From Apostichopus japonicus (taxonomy: Eukaryota; Echinodermata; Holothuroidea; Aspidochirotida; Stichopodidae): DNA of 64,000 nucleotides. Under the pieces are notes generated by a model. The model saw only the letters and a program-made list of their open reading frames with translations, searched no databases and was not told where the DNA came from. Of this stretch, positions 49,101-61,100 are shown in pieces; the first letter of the stretch is position 1; every line of letters starts with the position of its first letter. The stretch lies in the NCBI RefSeq assembly GCF_037975245.1, contig NC_092579.1, positions 24,225,166 to 24,289,165 on the forward strand. The letters are read 5' to 3'. The position numbers were made by a program, and so were the translations under genes.

Positions 49101-52100
49101 ATTTTCATCCGATTTGAATTGCGGTAGGTGGACCGACAAATCAATCCTTCAGGCATTCCCATCATCACCATCATAAGAGTGCCTCTCAGTGCTGGGAAGT
49201 GTTGGCAAGGAAGTGAAGTGAATATTCCAAAATTTACTGGGCTTGGATTTTTCTGAGTGACAAGCTTTGGTCAATGATATCTATTCTCACCTTGCATAAC
49301 AATGAAGGACAGCACACAGGCCTACAATGAAGGGGTGGCTCCTTTCAGAGACATACAGCCTACATCTCTCTGTTGAGACCCCTTAAGAGACATGAGTTCT
49401 GCAAGACTGGCCTTCTAGAGTCTTCACTAGGTTCTTCACTAATATTTCTATTACGTTGAAAATTTTCATCCAGATGTTTTCGACCAAATTTTTTGCCTTG
49501 GTAGTTATTAATCAGTTATGATATTAATATATGATGTATGTGCATGCTTATGTTGTAACAATATATCACCATGTATGTATTACCTATGTATGGATTTGGT
49601 TACTCACTGGATAAATAATAGATGTATATATAGAGTCTGAAATAATGTAGTCTTCATCCATGTTCCACTTTCTAATCCTTGAAATTTTCATGTGTTCTGT
49701 TCGTACAGTAGGTGTAACTATATATATATGTGTTCGTTCACACATTGACTGTCATTGTGTTTATAAGTTAACTCAGATTGCTAAATGCTCATGTGAGCCA
49801 GTACTGTAGAACTGTATACGTAATTAAATACATGTATACAAATACAATGTGAAAGTTGATCAAACCATATTAGATTGCATTGTGTTGAACCACTTGCAAT
49901 GCAATTATGATGTAAATATTTATTACATACTATTATCCTCTAGCTCTTACAGGTTTCCATTTATAGTACCCACTTCATATTTAATTGTTCAGTTTTATTT
50001 GCCAGGAGTACCTGCAGGCTTTTATATGACAGATGTCAAGGCTATTGTGAGTCTAATTAAGCAATTAAGTGGCTTAAATTTTGCTATATGAGTGCCATTA
50101 CAATTGTAATGTTAAAAAAACATTTAGAGATGGAGCCTCTAGTCTCAGATGAAGTCCCTTGACTCTAAAATTTTCATCCTTAATTCATGATCCAGGAGAT
50201 CCTCAATAGTATCTTTGCTTCTTACCTGTATCTTTATAATATTAATATATTAGTAGTAGTAGTATCCTTTGATCCTTTGCTCCAAGGCTGAAAAGCTGAG
50301 AAATTTTCTGAGGTGTCTGATGACATAACCATCGAGTAATCTGACAAGAACAAAAATAAAAAAATGATGTTTTCTATGAAGTTGCTGGAGCTACTTGATA
50401 CCATTTGAATATTATTTGTCTGTTTTCTTATCTCATATTTTTCATCTGCAGGTTTGTGTTTGATAATCAGAGATGCATGTTGTGTTACTACAGATCTCAC
50501 GAGTTTCTGGTGCCTATAGGGTGAGTTGTGGCAAGATTTCTGTGTGTATTAATATGTGTTTTACAACAATTTGGTAAAAAACAAAATGTTCAGTGATTTA
50601 CTCAGGCCCTTCAACCAGACTAGAGCCGGGGGGGGGGGGGAGGAACCGGATCCCTTTCCCCTCCCCCTCTCCAATACAGACTACTATGCATTACATCATG
50701 TGTATGAGAACTTCACAAGTTACAGGACACAAGTATTGTGCCACCACTTAAAATTGTCAGTGCCTCTTCTTACATTAGTCAGTGCCTCTTCTTACATTAG
50801 TCAGTGCCCCTTCTTATCTTGTCGGTGCCCATTCTTACATTGTCGGTGCCCATTCTTACATTAGTCAGTGCCTCTTCTTACATTGTCAGTGCCCCTTCTT
50901 ACATTGTCGGTGCCCATTCTTACATTGTCTGTGCCCCCTTCTAATCATGTTGTTGTCCCTCCAGTTTAGAAATCCTGACTGAATATTAAGATGCAGCTCT
51001 TTAGAAGTTCAAAGCAAAATAAGTTGACACCAGAAGTAATCAGTTCTGCAAAAATTTGTACTCGGATTTGCTGAAAGAATATAATGATTTAGTTGATGGA
51101 ACTTCTGATTAGCAGCCAAGTTGGAATGGCATAATGTAGGTATGTTCTTCTTTTAAGTCTGCTCATGGTCTGTTCAAGATTCTGAGGATGTACAAGACAG
51201 TGTAAGTTACTGTGAGACAAGGGTTTTGACAAGCTGGGATATATTGTTCATATCATGGTCAGAATTATACAAAAATAAAGGGGGCTATTTGTGACTAAAC
51301 AACATCCCCATCAAATACCTGTGCAAGGGCTATTGTTTTTGTTTGTGACAGCTATTTTATAGTCATATATTAAATAACATTGTAACTTCCTGCAGACTGC
51401 ATTCACGAAATATTCGCTTCTAAAAGAGCACAACCCAATTGATCAACAATTTCAATCAACACTTTCAATTTGTATTTAAAATTTGATTTTGGTAACTTAT
51501 TTTTCTCCTTTTGTACAAGATCATACAGTGTACAATGTGCAATGTTAACAGGTGAGTTACATCCTGTATGCAGCAAGTTACTTGACTTGTGCACTGTGGG
51601 TCAATTGTGTGAACAACTTGGATCCATGCTGGCTATGGCTATACCAATGATATACATAGCACATGGCTTGTGTGCTGATGGTGAAGCCACAATGTATGTC
51701 TGAAATATGGCAAACATTCCATTTTGTACATACATGTATGAATGATGTGCCTGCAACATATCATGTACATAGATACACTTTGAACGTACTTGTACGTACA
51801 TTTAGTACACTCACTATTCTGTATGTTGTTTGTACGCGGGAGGTGGAATGCGCTGTTTTCCCAAATATTTCTTTGCGTATTTCGAGTGTGATTGCGTCCC
51901 CAATGTCGGCTTGACAGTACGTACAGTATGAAGCTGTGACGTAGTATCGAGCACGTTCGGTACTTTGTATATCATTGGGCTATACTATGACCCAGCCTAG
52001 GTCTATGGCGTACGTAAACAATGAATTTGGAATTCGCTGAAATGGACAAACATGCCATTACAAGCATAGGCTTACGGGACCATTTCAGTTGGGGGGGCAG

Positions 52101-55100
52101 AAATTTTTGTGCCCGAAAGTTCCTGTGACACTATCTAAGCGGAGCACCACCATCGGTTGGCGCGTAGAAAACTTTTGGCAAAAAGTGGCTCTCAGATTGC
52201 CGGTGTGACAGGATTTTTTCCCTCCTGAAAATATTCCCCCCCGGGGGGAATATTTCCTAGGAAATTTTCCCCCCGGGTGGAGATTTCCTAGGAAATATAC
52301 CCCCCGGGTGGGCATTATTCCTAGGAAATATTCCCCCCAACCTGGAAAAATCCCCCCCCCCCACCTTCATGTAATTCTAGTTAATTATATTTTTGTACAC
52401 CTATCAAGGATATCTCATCATGGAACTATAATAAGGAGATTTTAACATTTTTTGGGCATGAACTTGGAATATATCATTCCTGCAATAAGGATATTCAGAG
52501 GAAATGTCTTGGGTTAGGGTTAGGGTTAGGCCATGAATGCAGTGCCATGAATGGAATGGGACTAGCTCTGATGCTCTGATGTTACTGATGTAGTCAAGTA
52601 TAATCATTGTAAATTGAAACTATTACATTGTGTTGGTATGATGGTTCCACAGGAGGATTCAATGTTTATTGGGAAGGGGTTGACTTATTGATTATTGATT
52701 ATGAGCTGTGGTGAAGCTCAATGGGATTATCTTAATTCATGGCTTATGAGGGTGAACATCAAAGGGATTGCTGCGCTGAAACCAATTATACATACTGTTA
52801 CACAGATAGTCCTGATTGATATGGTGTGGGAATGTTGGGTATATAGAGTGGACCCAAATGCCCTGGTCATCACAATTTTTCAATTTACACCATGGAAACT
52901 GAAGGAAGTGATAGATTTGCTGATAACGTTCGAAACATATTTGATTACTGCTTGAATCAAGCATATCCATCTTAAATATATATATAATAAATATTATATC
53001 GTGACTGACTGATTCATTCTTTTCCCTGTTTGGTACCGACATTCTTAATCAAAATAAATAGTAATAACACGTGGGTTTGAACCCCCAAACCCCCCCCCCC
53101 CCCCGTGCGTACACCCCTGTTCCATGTCAATCATGATTTGAGTCTAACCTCAATCAATAGATCACAATTCTCCCCACTTGAACAAGATTGAATCAAATCC
53201 CTACACTAACAAGGTTAAAGATTATTATCGACTCCAATCAATGTAGATAGTAAACTTCACTGTGGATAAACTTTATTCCGTGAATGATTTGAAGAAACAA
53301 GAAGAAACTGATTGAACACCATTGACTTACTCTTCATGCATCATTAGACAAAGTTACCTGGACTTCCTCGATATGAAATTGGATATTGGGAGTTGGCTAC
53401 TGATTTTCTCAACTGGCTAAATTGCACCAATCCTTGCAACTAACTGTCCGCTGGCCACTAAAAAAATGTTGAGAATACGTGAAGGATATATTCCTAGCGT
53501 TTAATTGCCATGAACAAGCGATCGACCATCTCATCATACACTGAATTTGAGATATCGCCTATTGGAATATAGGAATATTATGAAATTCATTGCAAGCTAA
53601 AGGCTTGCAGGTGCTGGCAGGAAAATTGATCATGCTTATGGTGGGGGGGTAAATTTTCAGGGTGGGGGGGACTTTATCCTAGGAAAAATTCCCCCCGGGG
53701 GGAAAATTTTCAGGGGGGAAATTTCCTGTTACTCCGGAAACGGCACTTGAGGCCTTGCAAGTTGCATCTATACATTCTATATTTTATAATCTCACATTTG
53801 ATAAATTTACACTTTCCCAAAAATTTGGTAACATCACTTTGAAGGGAACAATAGGACAGTATATTTTTTTAAGCTCCTATTTAGTTACCGTATTTATATT
53901 TTAACACAGTACTCAGCTACCTCCAGAAAAACATACATTGTTCAATGACACATAAATTAGAAGAAGAAAAAATGGTAACATCACTTTGAAGGGAACAATA
54001 GGACAGTATATTTTTTTAAGCTCCTATTTAGTTACCGTATTTATTATTTTAACACAGTACTCAGCTACCTCCGGAAAAACATACATTGTTCAACGACACG
54101 TAGGCCGGATAATGTCGCTGTGTCGGGTGAGACTGCAATTTGTCTCACAAAAAAGTATAAAATATAACAAAGAATATGATAAACCTGTACTTCTAGGCTT
54201 GTAGGCACTCCCCCTCCCACCATCCATGAATAAGAAAATGTTTCTTATATACACTCATGTGGGGGATATCCAGGTATACAGTTGACAAGTTAGAAAAAAT
54301 TTGATCGTGCGAAAAGCGTGGTAGCCCAGATGAGCTGCGCTTACGGTGGTGTTACACGGAAATATTCGGGCATCATGATGCTAAATAAAGAAAATCATGG
54401 AATTGTCGGGCAAAAATTTGAAAAAGATTCAGGCAAGCTACTGCATATTTATATATATATTTATATATTTTTTCTCCTCTTAAGCTGCCCGAATTTTTCA
54501 GGACTTTGGCCCAAATTTCTTGGCAATTTACTGTCACAATACAAAGCATAAAAAAGTGTACTTTATCTAATTATCTTCATCTTGACCTTTGTTGTTAAGC
54601 AATGACAAATGTTTTCTTTTTATTCCCTGAACAGTTCTATTTCCATTGCTAATGCTACATTCTCTTACAACCCGGCAATGGCCGAGAGGCCTGGTAATTT
54701 CAGCATCACGTAAGTATGACTACGTAGCTATTGATTAAAAATGACTATTCATTGTAGAGTAACAGATCACAGAGCATTGTGTTGATTTGAGGTGTCACTA
54801 CACACATTATGGAGTATCGTTGCACTGATAACCATTATCTGCTTTTACCGATATCTGATAATTTAGATCCCAATATGGTCTGATACAACTGATATTTGAG
54901 GAAAAACTTGTATGCAAGAACTGCTTGGTCCCGACCACATGTCCCAGGTCTTGACGTATAATCCGTAGTGAGCTGTGCATGCTAAATGCCGTAATAGTCT
55001 TTGGCGTACTGAGCAAAGTTTTCTTTTGCCAAAAGGTTAAGTGCCCGTCGCTGGCATTATGATGTTGGTACCTTACCAGCTAATGTTAGGTAATGCTACT

Positions 55101-58100
55101 GTAACATTTATTTGAAAAATGATCAATTCAAATTTAGTCATCTAAAAAGTCAGTCCCCCAAATATGATGAAGAGCAAATGTTAAACATGCAACAACATGA
55201 TTAGAGCGTGATTACTGGACATTTACTCTCTAACCTGTCTCCATCTCTACAAAGTCTGGTAAAAAAACAATCACCAAAAGTCAACATAGTGAGAAACTTG
55301 AAAAAAAAGCTTTAGATCAGATCGCATAGTTGCTCTTCTGAATGGCAGATTTGGAAGGGAGAGAGTGTGGGCAGTGCCCAAGAAGTGGGCACGCAGTGTT
55401 TAAATGTTCCAATCATTTAGTTGTAGGTAGATAGGAAAGTGCAGATGTAGGATTGGAGACTGGTAATTATCAGCATTCATAAATCCCCAAACCAGTGAGA
55501 TTTTTTGATTCTGTGGCTAAAACTTCAAATGAACATAAATGTTGATGTTTCTGTCATGGTGACATGTGTTGTATAACATTAACAGTTTGGTCTTAGTAAC
55601 ATTAAGTTTAGCACACTTGGCCAAAGTATGACGTTAGATCGATGATCAACAAATGTATTAATGGGGATCTTCAGTCACACCCTAAATCTACCTAAGCGCT
55701 CTCTAGTAGAAACTTGACAAGCTGAAGTCATGGAGAATGCCTTTAAGGAATCTCTTATGGACACTCCTGGACAGAGTACGTGCCCATTCTCGTATTCACA
55801 CATAGTCTGACATATCCGAACCAGTGTTTGCATTAGGGCGCATGATAATATTCCCGCAATTTATCTTAAGGGTCCCGCAAAAGAAATTTCTAATTGGGGG
55901 AATTTCCCGCAACAATTCCTGGTACTTTCCGCAACTTTCCCCATTACTGTAGTCTATACAAAACTTGCCAATGACAAGCCGGATATTATAAAGTTTTGTT
56001 GACTTTTGTAAGAGTAATGTGATTGGTCAAAATTTTCCAAAAGCCAACACTGGCTTCGTCGGTTGTGTATTGTGTGTGTTGATCCCAATGGTCGACCACG
56101 TGTACTGCACTCCATGTACTATATGTGCGCTAAATCGCAATACAGGCATCTAACTACTAACATGATGAATCCCCCCCCCCACAAAAAAAACAAACATTTC
56201 CTTTGAAATTCCCCCTCAGAGTTGGTTACAGTGCTGTACAAAATCTTTGGAGATCTGTAAACAGGATAGATCACGTGTGTTAGGACCCAGAACCATATAT
56301 AGAGATACCACTCTGTTAGGACTGACATGGCAATATCCTCTGTAGAGATGATGCTAAAGTTCTCCATTGTGATGAACAGACGGCATCTGAGGACTAAATT
56401 GAAATCAACAATGATTTTAAACTTCTGGAGTTGAAATCATTATGGATAATGCAGGGCTATCAATAATAAGAATTCCTGAAATCATTATGTAATATGCAGG
56501 GCTATCAATAATAAGAATTTTGTTGTTGGAACTTTGATGATTTTCTCCTACTAGAATCGCATTGCTATGTAGTTTCTTCACACATAGAAACCTTCTGGAC
56601 ATAACACAGGCAAATGAATGAAACCATTTTACACGGTTAACCCACATTGATATCGGTTGTTGGAACAAACTTCAGTCTGGCAGTTGAACTTGCTTCAAGT
56701 TCACCATGTCACAGCTTTGTCTTGTATTAGATAAAGAATGCTGGGAATGTTTTCTTTTGGGGTAATCTGCCTGAAAAAATTTGCATGTGTTCATCCTAAC
56801 CCTAATTTATGTTTGCACCTCAAAATGGTGGCTAAACATGAGCATAAATCCTGTCGAATTTCCCTTTCCTTAAGTAATGAATCATGCATGACTGATAAAC
56901 GTAGCTAGCTACTTACGGGATATTTTCAAAAAACTACTTTGTGGTGTCAGTAGAACTGCTGTTACACATGTCAACAATGTTAGGCTGTGTATGACAGCTG
57001 CAGTAGGCTAGCTTAGGTACTGTCAGTTTTGTACTATACTAAACCGAAGCGAGGAAAAGCCAAAGTATTGCATGTTTTTAGGCACCCAAAGCAAAGTTTA
57101 CGCACAGTTAGAGTGTGTTATCACTCTCCGGCCAAATATATGAAGTTAGCTCAGAAAAATTACAACTTTTTGTAAAACAACATTATGGGGTAGGCAAATA
57201 GGGATAGTTGATGCAAATTTTACCGAAACTTTTGTATGCTGAAATTGCCAATATTGGGCGATACCAATATTTCATGCCTAGAATCGGTGCTACACTGTCA
57301 TGGAGTTGTTTTAACTGACATAGTTTTCATTGTCTCAGTTGACTTTGTGAATTTCATGTAATTGATGTTTTTGACTCTTCCATATTACATGCTTATTTGC
57401 TATGAGAGGTTGATTTAAGTTTCTAGAAATGAAAGTTTACTTTATATATAAACCATACCTTAGTTAACTTGTCCTAGATTGCAATACTTGAAATTGACAG
57501 ATAAAGTCCATCCATAATGTAATGCAAACATTGTTCAAAAAGTTCTAGATAATGTGAACCCTGAGTTTTCCTCCCTAGTCAGAGATGTTTTTGCTCTTTC
57601 CTAGCTTTCATTTTCAATACAGTCTTTCAATTACCGGGCCGATGTTCATTGTATTTTCAATGCATTCTTGTGCAAACAATTTTGTTTCCATTACAGATGT
57701 TGATTGTCTGTTTGTGGATGTAGCTGTAACAGTTTCCTTCCTGCATTATTCTTATTCCTGTTGCTGTGGTTAAACTTCCATGATATGGTTTATATGTCAT
57801 TTTTTACACAGTGTTGAAGGAAGAGTGTATCAGCTGCAGGCAGAGGATTATCACACAAAAATGTACTGGCTGCAGGAACTTCAGGTATTGATTTATTGAT
57901 TGCCAGAGGCTTATAAATCATAAAGGCCAAAATGATATGATGATTGATGAACCAGCAAGAGGTGTATCAGAACATTAAAATTAATGGAAATTGGAAATAC
58001 CATTAAAAATATCCCCCCTTGCACTCCCATAGACATGAAACAGAGAGATATTTAAAAGGCTAAAGACTGTACTAGCAGATTAAACTCATGAATGTGGGAA

Positions 58101-61100
58101 CTGATTGATGAACATGCAGTCAGTGATGTATGAGAATATTAACCTGATTGGAAATTAGAAATAACCATAAAACTGGAACTAGCATCACCAGACATATCAT
58201 TCATAATTTCAAAACATGATTGATGAGATAAGATTTCAGTTTTTCAATTAGATATTCTTTTCTGGGAAACTAACTGATCATATTATTATGTGCATAGTTT
58301 CTATTTGTCATTAAAATTAAACAACTTTCTCTGTCAGCTAGTGCTAGAATCCTATGTGTTGAGTTTTAAACAACATGTAGAAATCACATGGCTGATGTAT
58401 ACAACTCAAATTAAAAATGATAAAGGTCAGATTACTAATTTGCTTTTGTTTTCATGTGTCAAATGTCCTAAGATTTAAAGGAAAGCTCAGGTAGTCAAGC
58501 TGATGACAAGATGCACATAAATGGGTGTGTCCTAAAGCGATTTGTCTGCATGGCCGATTGTTTTAGAGTTCAAATGGAGCTGATAGTTTCAAGTTGTTTT
58601 GCATCAGCACTGGTACCATTCAACATGTTAGTATTAATGCTCGTCACATTAATTCCTTATGATGTAGGTCAACAGTAACATAGTTCCTTGCTTTGTCCTT
58701 CATCTGAACTATGTCCTATCCTTTGTTGATAATTGCATGAGGACTTTGGTCAGTTTGAAACTACGTACATTGCCATGTAATTGCAAAGCAATGCATTTGT
58801 ATATTACAAGACATGCCCTCTCCCTTTAAAATACATGGTTGTAGTTGTTGTCAGCTTGTTGCATACCAGGTGACAAATATATATATAAATATGATTTTCA
58901 TATAGTCCTACTCCAGTTTAGTACTTATGAGGAACTGAGAGCGCAAGCCATGATTTTATAGCGTTGTTTTGTAAGTCCTTCATGGGTCTCGATGCGTAAA
59001 TGTTTGTTTTGGTGTTGGTATACCAAAATACTTAGTAGCATTTTGTAAATAAAAAAAATGGAAGAATGTTGATAATGTTTGTCGTGTCTAAGTACAGTTG
59101 TAGTGCTATTCACCATCTCATACCACCCCATACCCATCTTGAGTGTATCCACAGTACGTGTTTATGGTGCAGTGGGGTGAGGCATAAATAGGCCCCTTCT
59201 TATAAGCATAGTCTGTCAGTTTTTCTTTAAATCTCCTCTAAATTACACAGGAAAGGAGAAAATGTTTCAGCCAACTTCGAACTTCCCTGGCACGGGATTC
59301 AACAAAGAGAAGTAGTGTGGTAAGTTCTATTAAATCTGACAATCAAATGTGGCTTTTCATATTTAGTCAAATATTTCAGCATCTCATCTGTTATGACACT
59401 AGCTAATGAAATGTTTTGAATATGTTTTTAAAGTCCTTCAAAACTCAACCCTAGGTTTTTCTACCCTTCTGTATCGGTTGCTAATTCCAGGATCGTTTTG
59501 CTAATTGCAATAAGTTTTGTTTACTCAGTACTCTAGCTAAATTTTATTCTGTTTGTTCAAGCTTCTACAAGCTATTTGCTGGGATGATTTTTAATACGGA
59601 AATTGATGGTATGTTTGCAGTGCTACTAAGTGGGAAGCATTTCTTAACTGTTACTGATTATGTGCATTGGCCGTTTTTACTGGTAACGACATCTGTAAGC
59701 TGTATCACTCACAACCATACATTCTTGTGTCCGTACATAACATTGTGTAGTATGTGACCTGTACATTACATTCTTGTGTCCCGTACATAACATTGTGTAG
59801 TATGTGTCCCATACATTACATTCTTGTGTCCGTATACAATATTGTGTAGTATGTGTCCAATACATTACATTCTTGTGTCTGTACATAACATTGTGTAGTA
59901 TGTGTCCTGTATATTGCAATCTTGTGTTCTTGAAACAACAATGTGTAGTATGTGTCCCGTACATTACATTCTTGTGTCTGTACATAACATTGTGTAGTAT
60001 GTGTCCTGTACATAAATACATTCTTGTGTTCTGTACATAACATTGTGTAGTATGTGTTCCATACATTACATTCTTGTGTTCTGTACATAACATTGTGTAG
60101 TATGTGCCCTGTACATTACATTCTTGTGTTCTGTACATAACATTGTGTAGTATGTGCCCTGTACATAAATACATTCTTGTGTTCTGTACATAACATTGTG
60201 TAGTGTGTGTCCCATACATTGCATTCTTGTGTTCCGTACACAACATTGTGTAGTATGTGTCCTGTACATTGCAATCTTGTGTTCCGTACACAACATTGTG
60301 TAGTTTGTGTCCCATACATTACATTCTTGTGTTCCGTAGACAACATTGTGTAGTATGTGACCTGTACATAAATACATTCTTGTGTTCCGTACACAACATT
60401 TTGTAGTATGTGTCCCATATATTACATTCTTGTGTTCCGTACATAACATAGTGTAGTATGTGTCAGGTACATTACATTATTGATTGACATTGACTCTGCA
60501 GTGTATGCATATGTGATGGTGTAGTATTTATTTGATAGTTTTGATTTGAGTCCCTTGATATCTGCACACAATTATGAAGCTATTGGCAAGGGGCCCTCTT
60601 AGAATGTGCTCCTTTTTGGCTCGACCTGATAGCTTCAGATTTTGTTTTACTGTTATATTTTATACTTTTGCTTTATATCAAGTGACTTTTGCAGTTTGCA
60701 AAACATCCACATTGTAGCTACCTAACATATGATAAATAAACCTAGTTTATAAGTGAAAGATGGATTCATTGGCATATGAAATGTATACTGCTACTTAATA
60801 AGAGACAATTCTGTCTTGAAGCTTTAAGTTTATACTGCATACAACACAATAAAAAAAAAAAAACTTTAGAGTAAAACCGTTTTGCAACTATGCTTATACT
60901 ATTGGAATCGGTTTTGTTTCTATTGACAGAAACAAAACCGGTTTTCCTCCAGCTTTTGTGTCTGTTTGTTACTCCATTTTCTTGAATATTTCAGGAGCCT
61001 AGCACCGGTCTCGTCAGTACCAAGAAGATGAAGGAGAAGGGAGGGGATCCTTGGGCAGGTATGCTTATGTATGCTTAGTGTTGTCTAAACATGAAGCCTG

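Larger units (their letters stand above)
41865..50451 (+). other. TBC1D2B: Intron 2 of the TBC1D2B-like gene
   Basis: An 8.6-kb intron (gtaagc...tgcag). Besides copy B above it holds diverged minus-strand TGACCT units at about 44,090-44,115 and 48,020-48,290, and a tRNA-like SINE fragment at 48,335-48,420. A stop-free 60-codon stretch lies at about 48,592-48,774. No other exon is identified. Confidence 0.75.
50521..54634 (+). other. TBC1D2B: Intron 3 of the TBC1D2B-like gene
   Basis: It runs gtgagt...ctgaacag. It contains a 22-bp tandem repeat, a degenerate MITE with palindromic CCTAGG blocks, a related block at 53,640-53,745, a C-rich MITE-like end near 53,080-53,120 and a 147-bp tandem duplication. 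Confidence 0.75.

Noticed and set aside
50756-50982. Cys/Pro/Ser repeat protein in plus-strand frames
   Set aside because: It is a product of the 22-bp tandem repeat; the frames start in unrelated intron sequence.
52511-52530. Three TTAGGG-like units (interstitial telomere repeat)
   Set aside because: Only about three units. Too short to distinguish from chance, although TTAGGG is the usual animal telomere repeat.
59677-60449. Minus-strand frames of 212, 127, 100 and 90 codons (Tyr/Thr/His/Cys-rich)
   Set aside because: They are translations of the 50-bp minisatellite in shifting frames, antisense within intron 6. No start context, splice sites or family support them.
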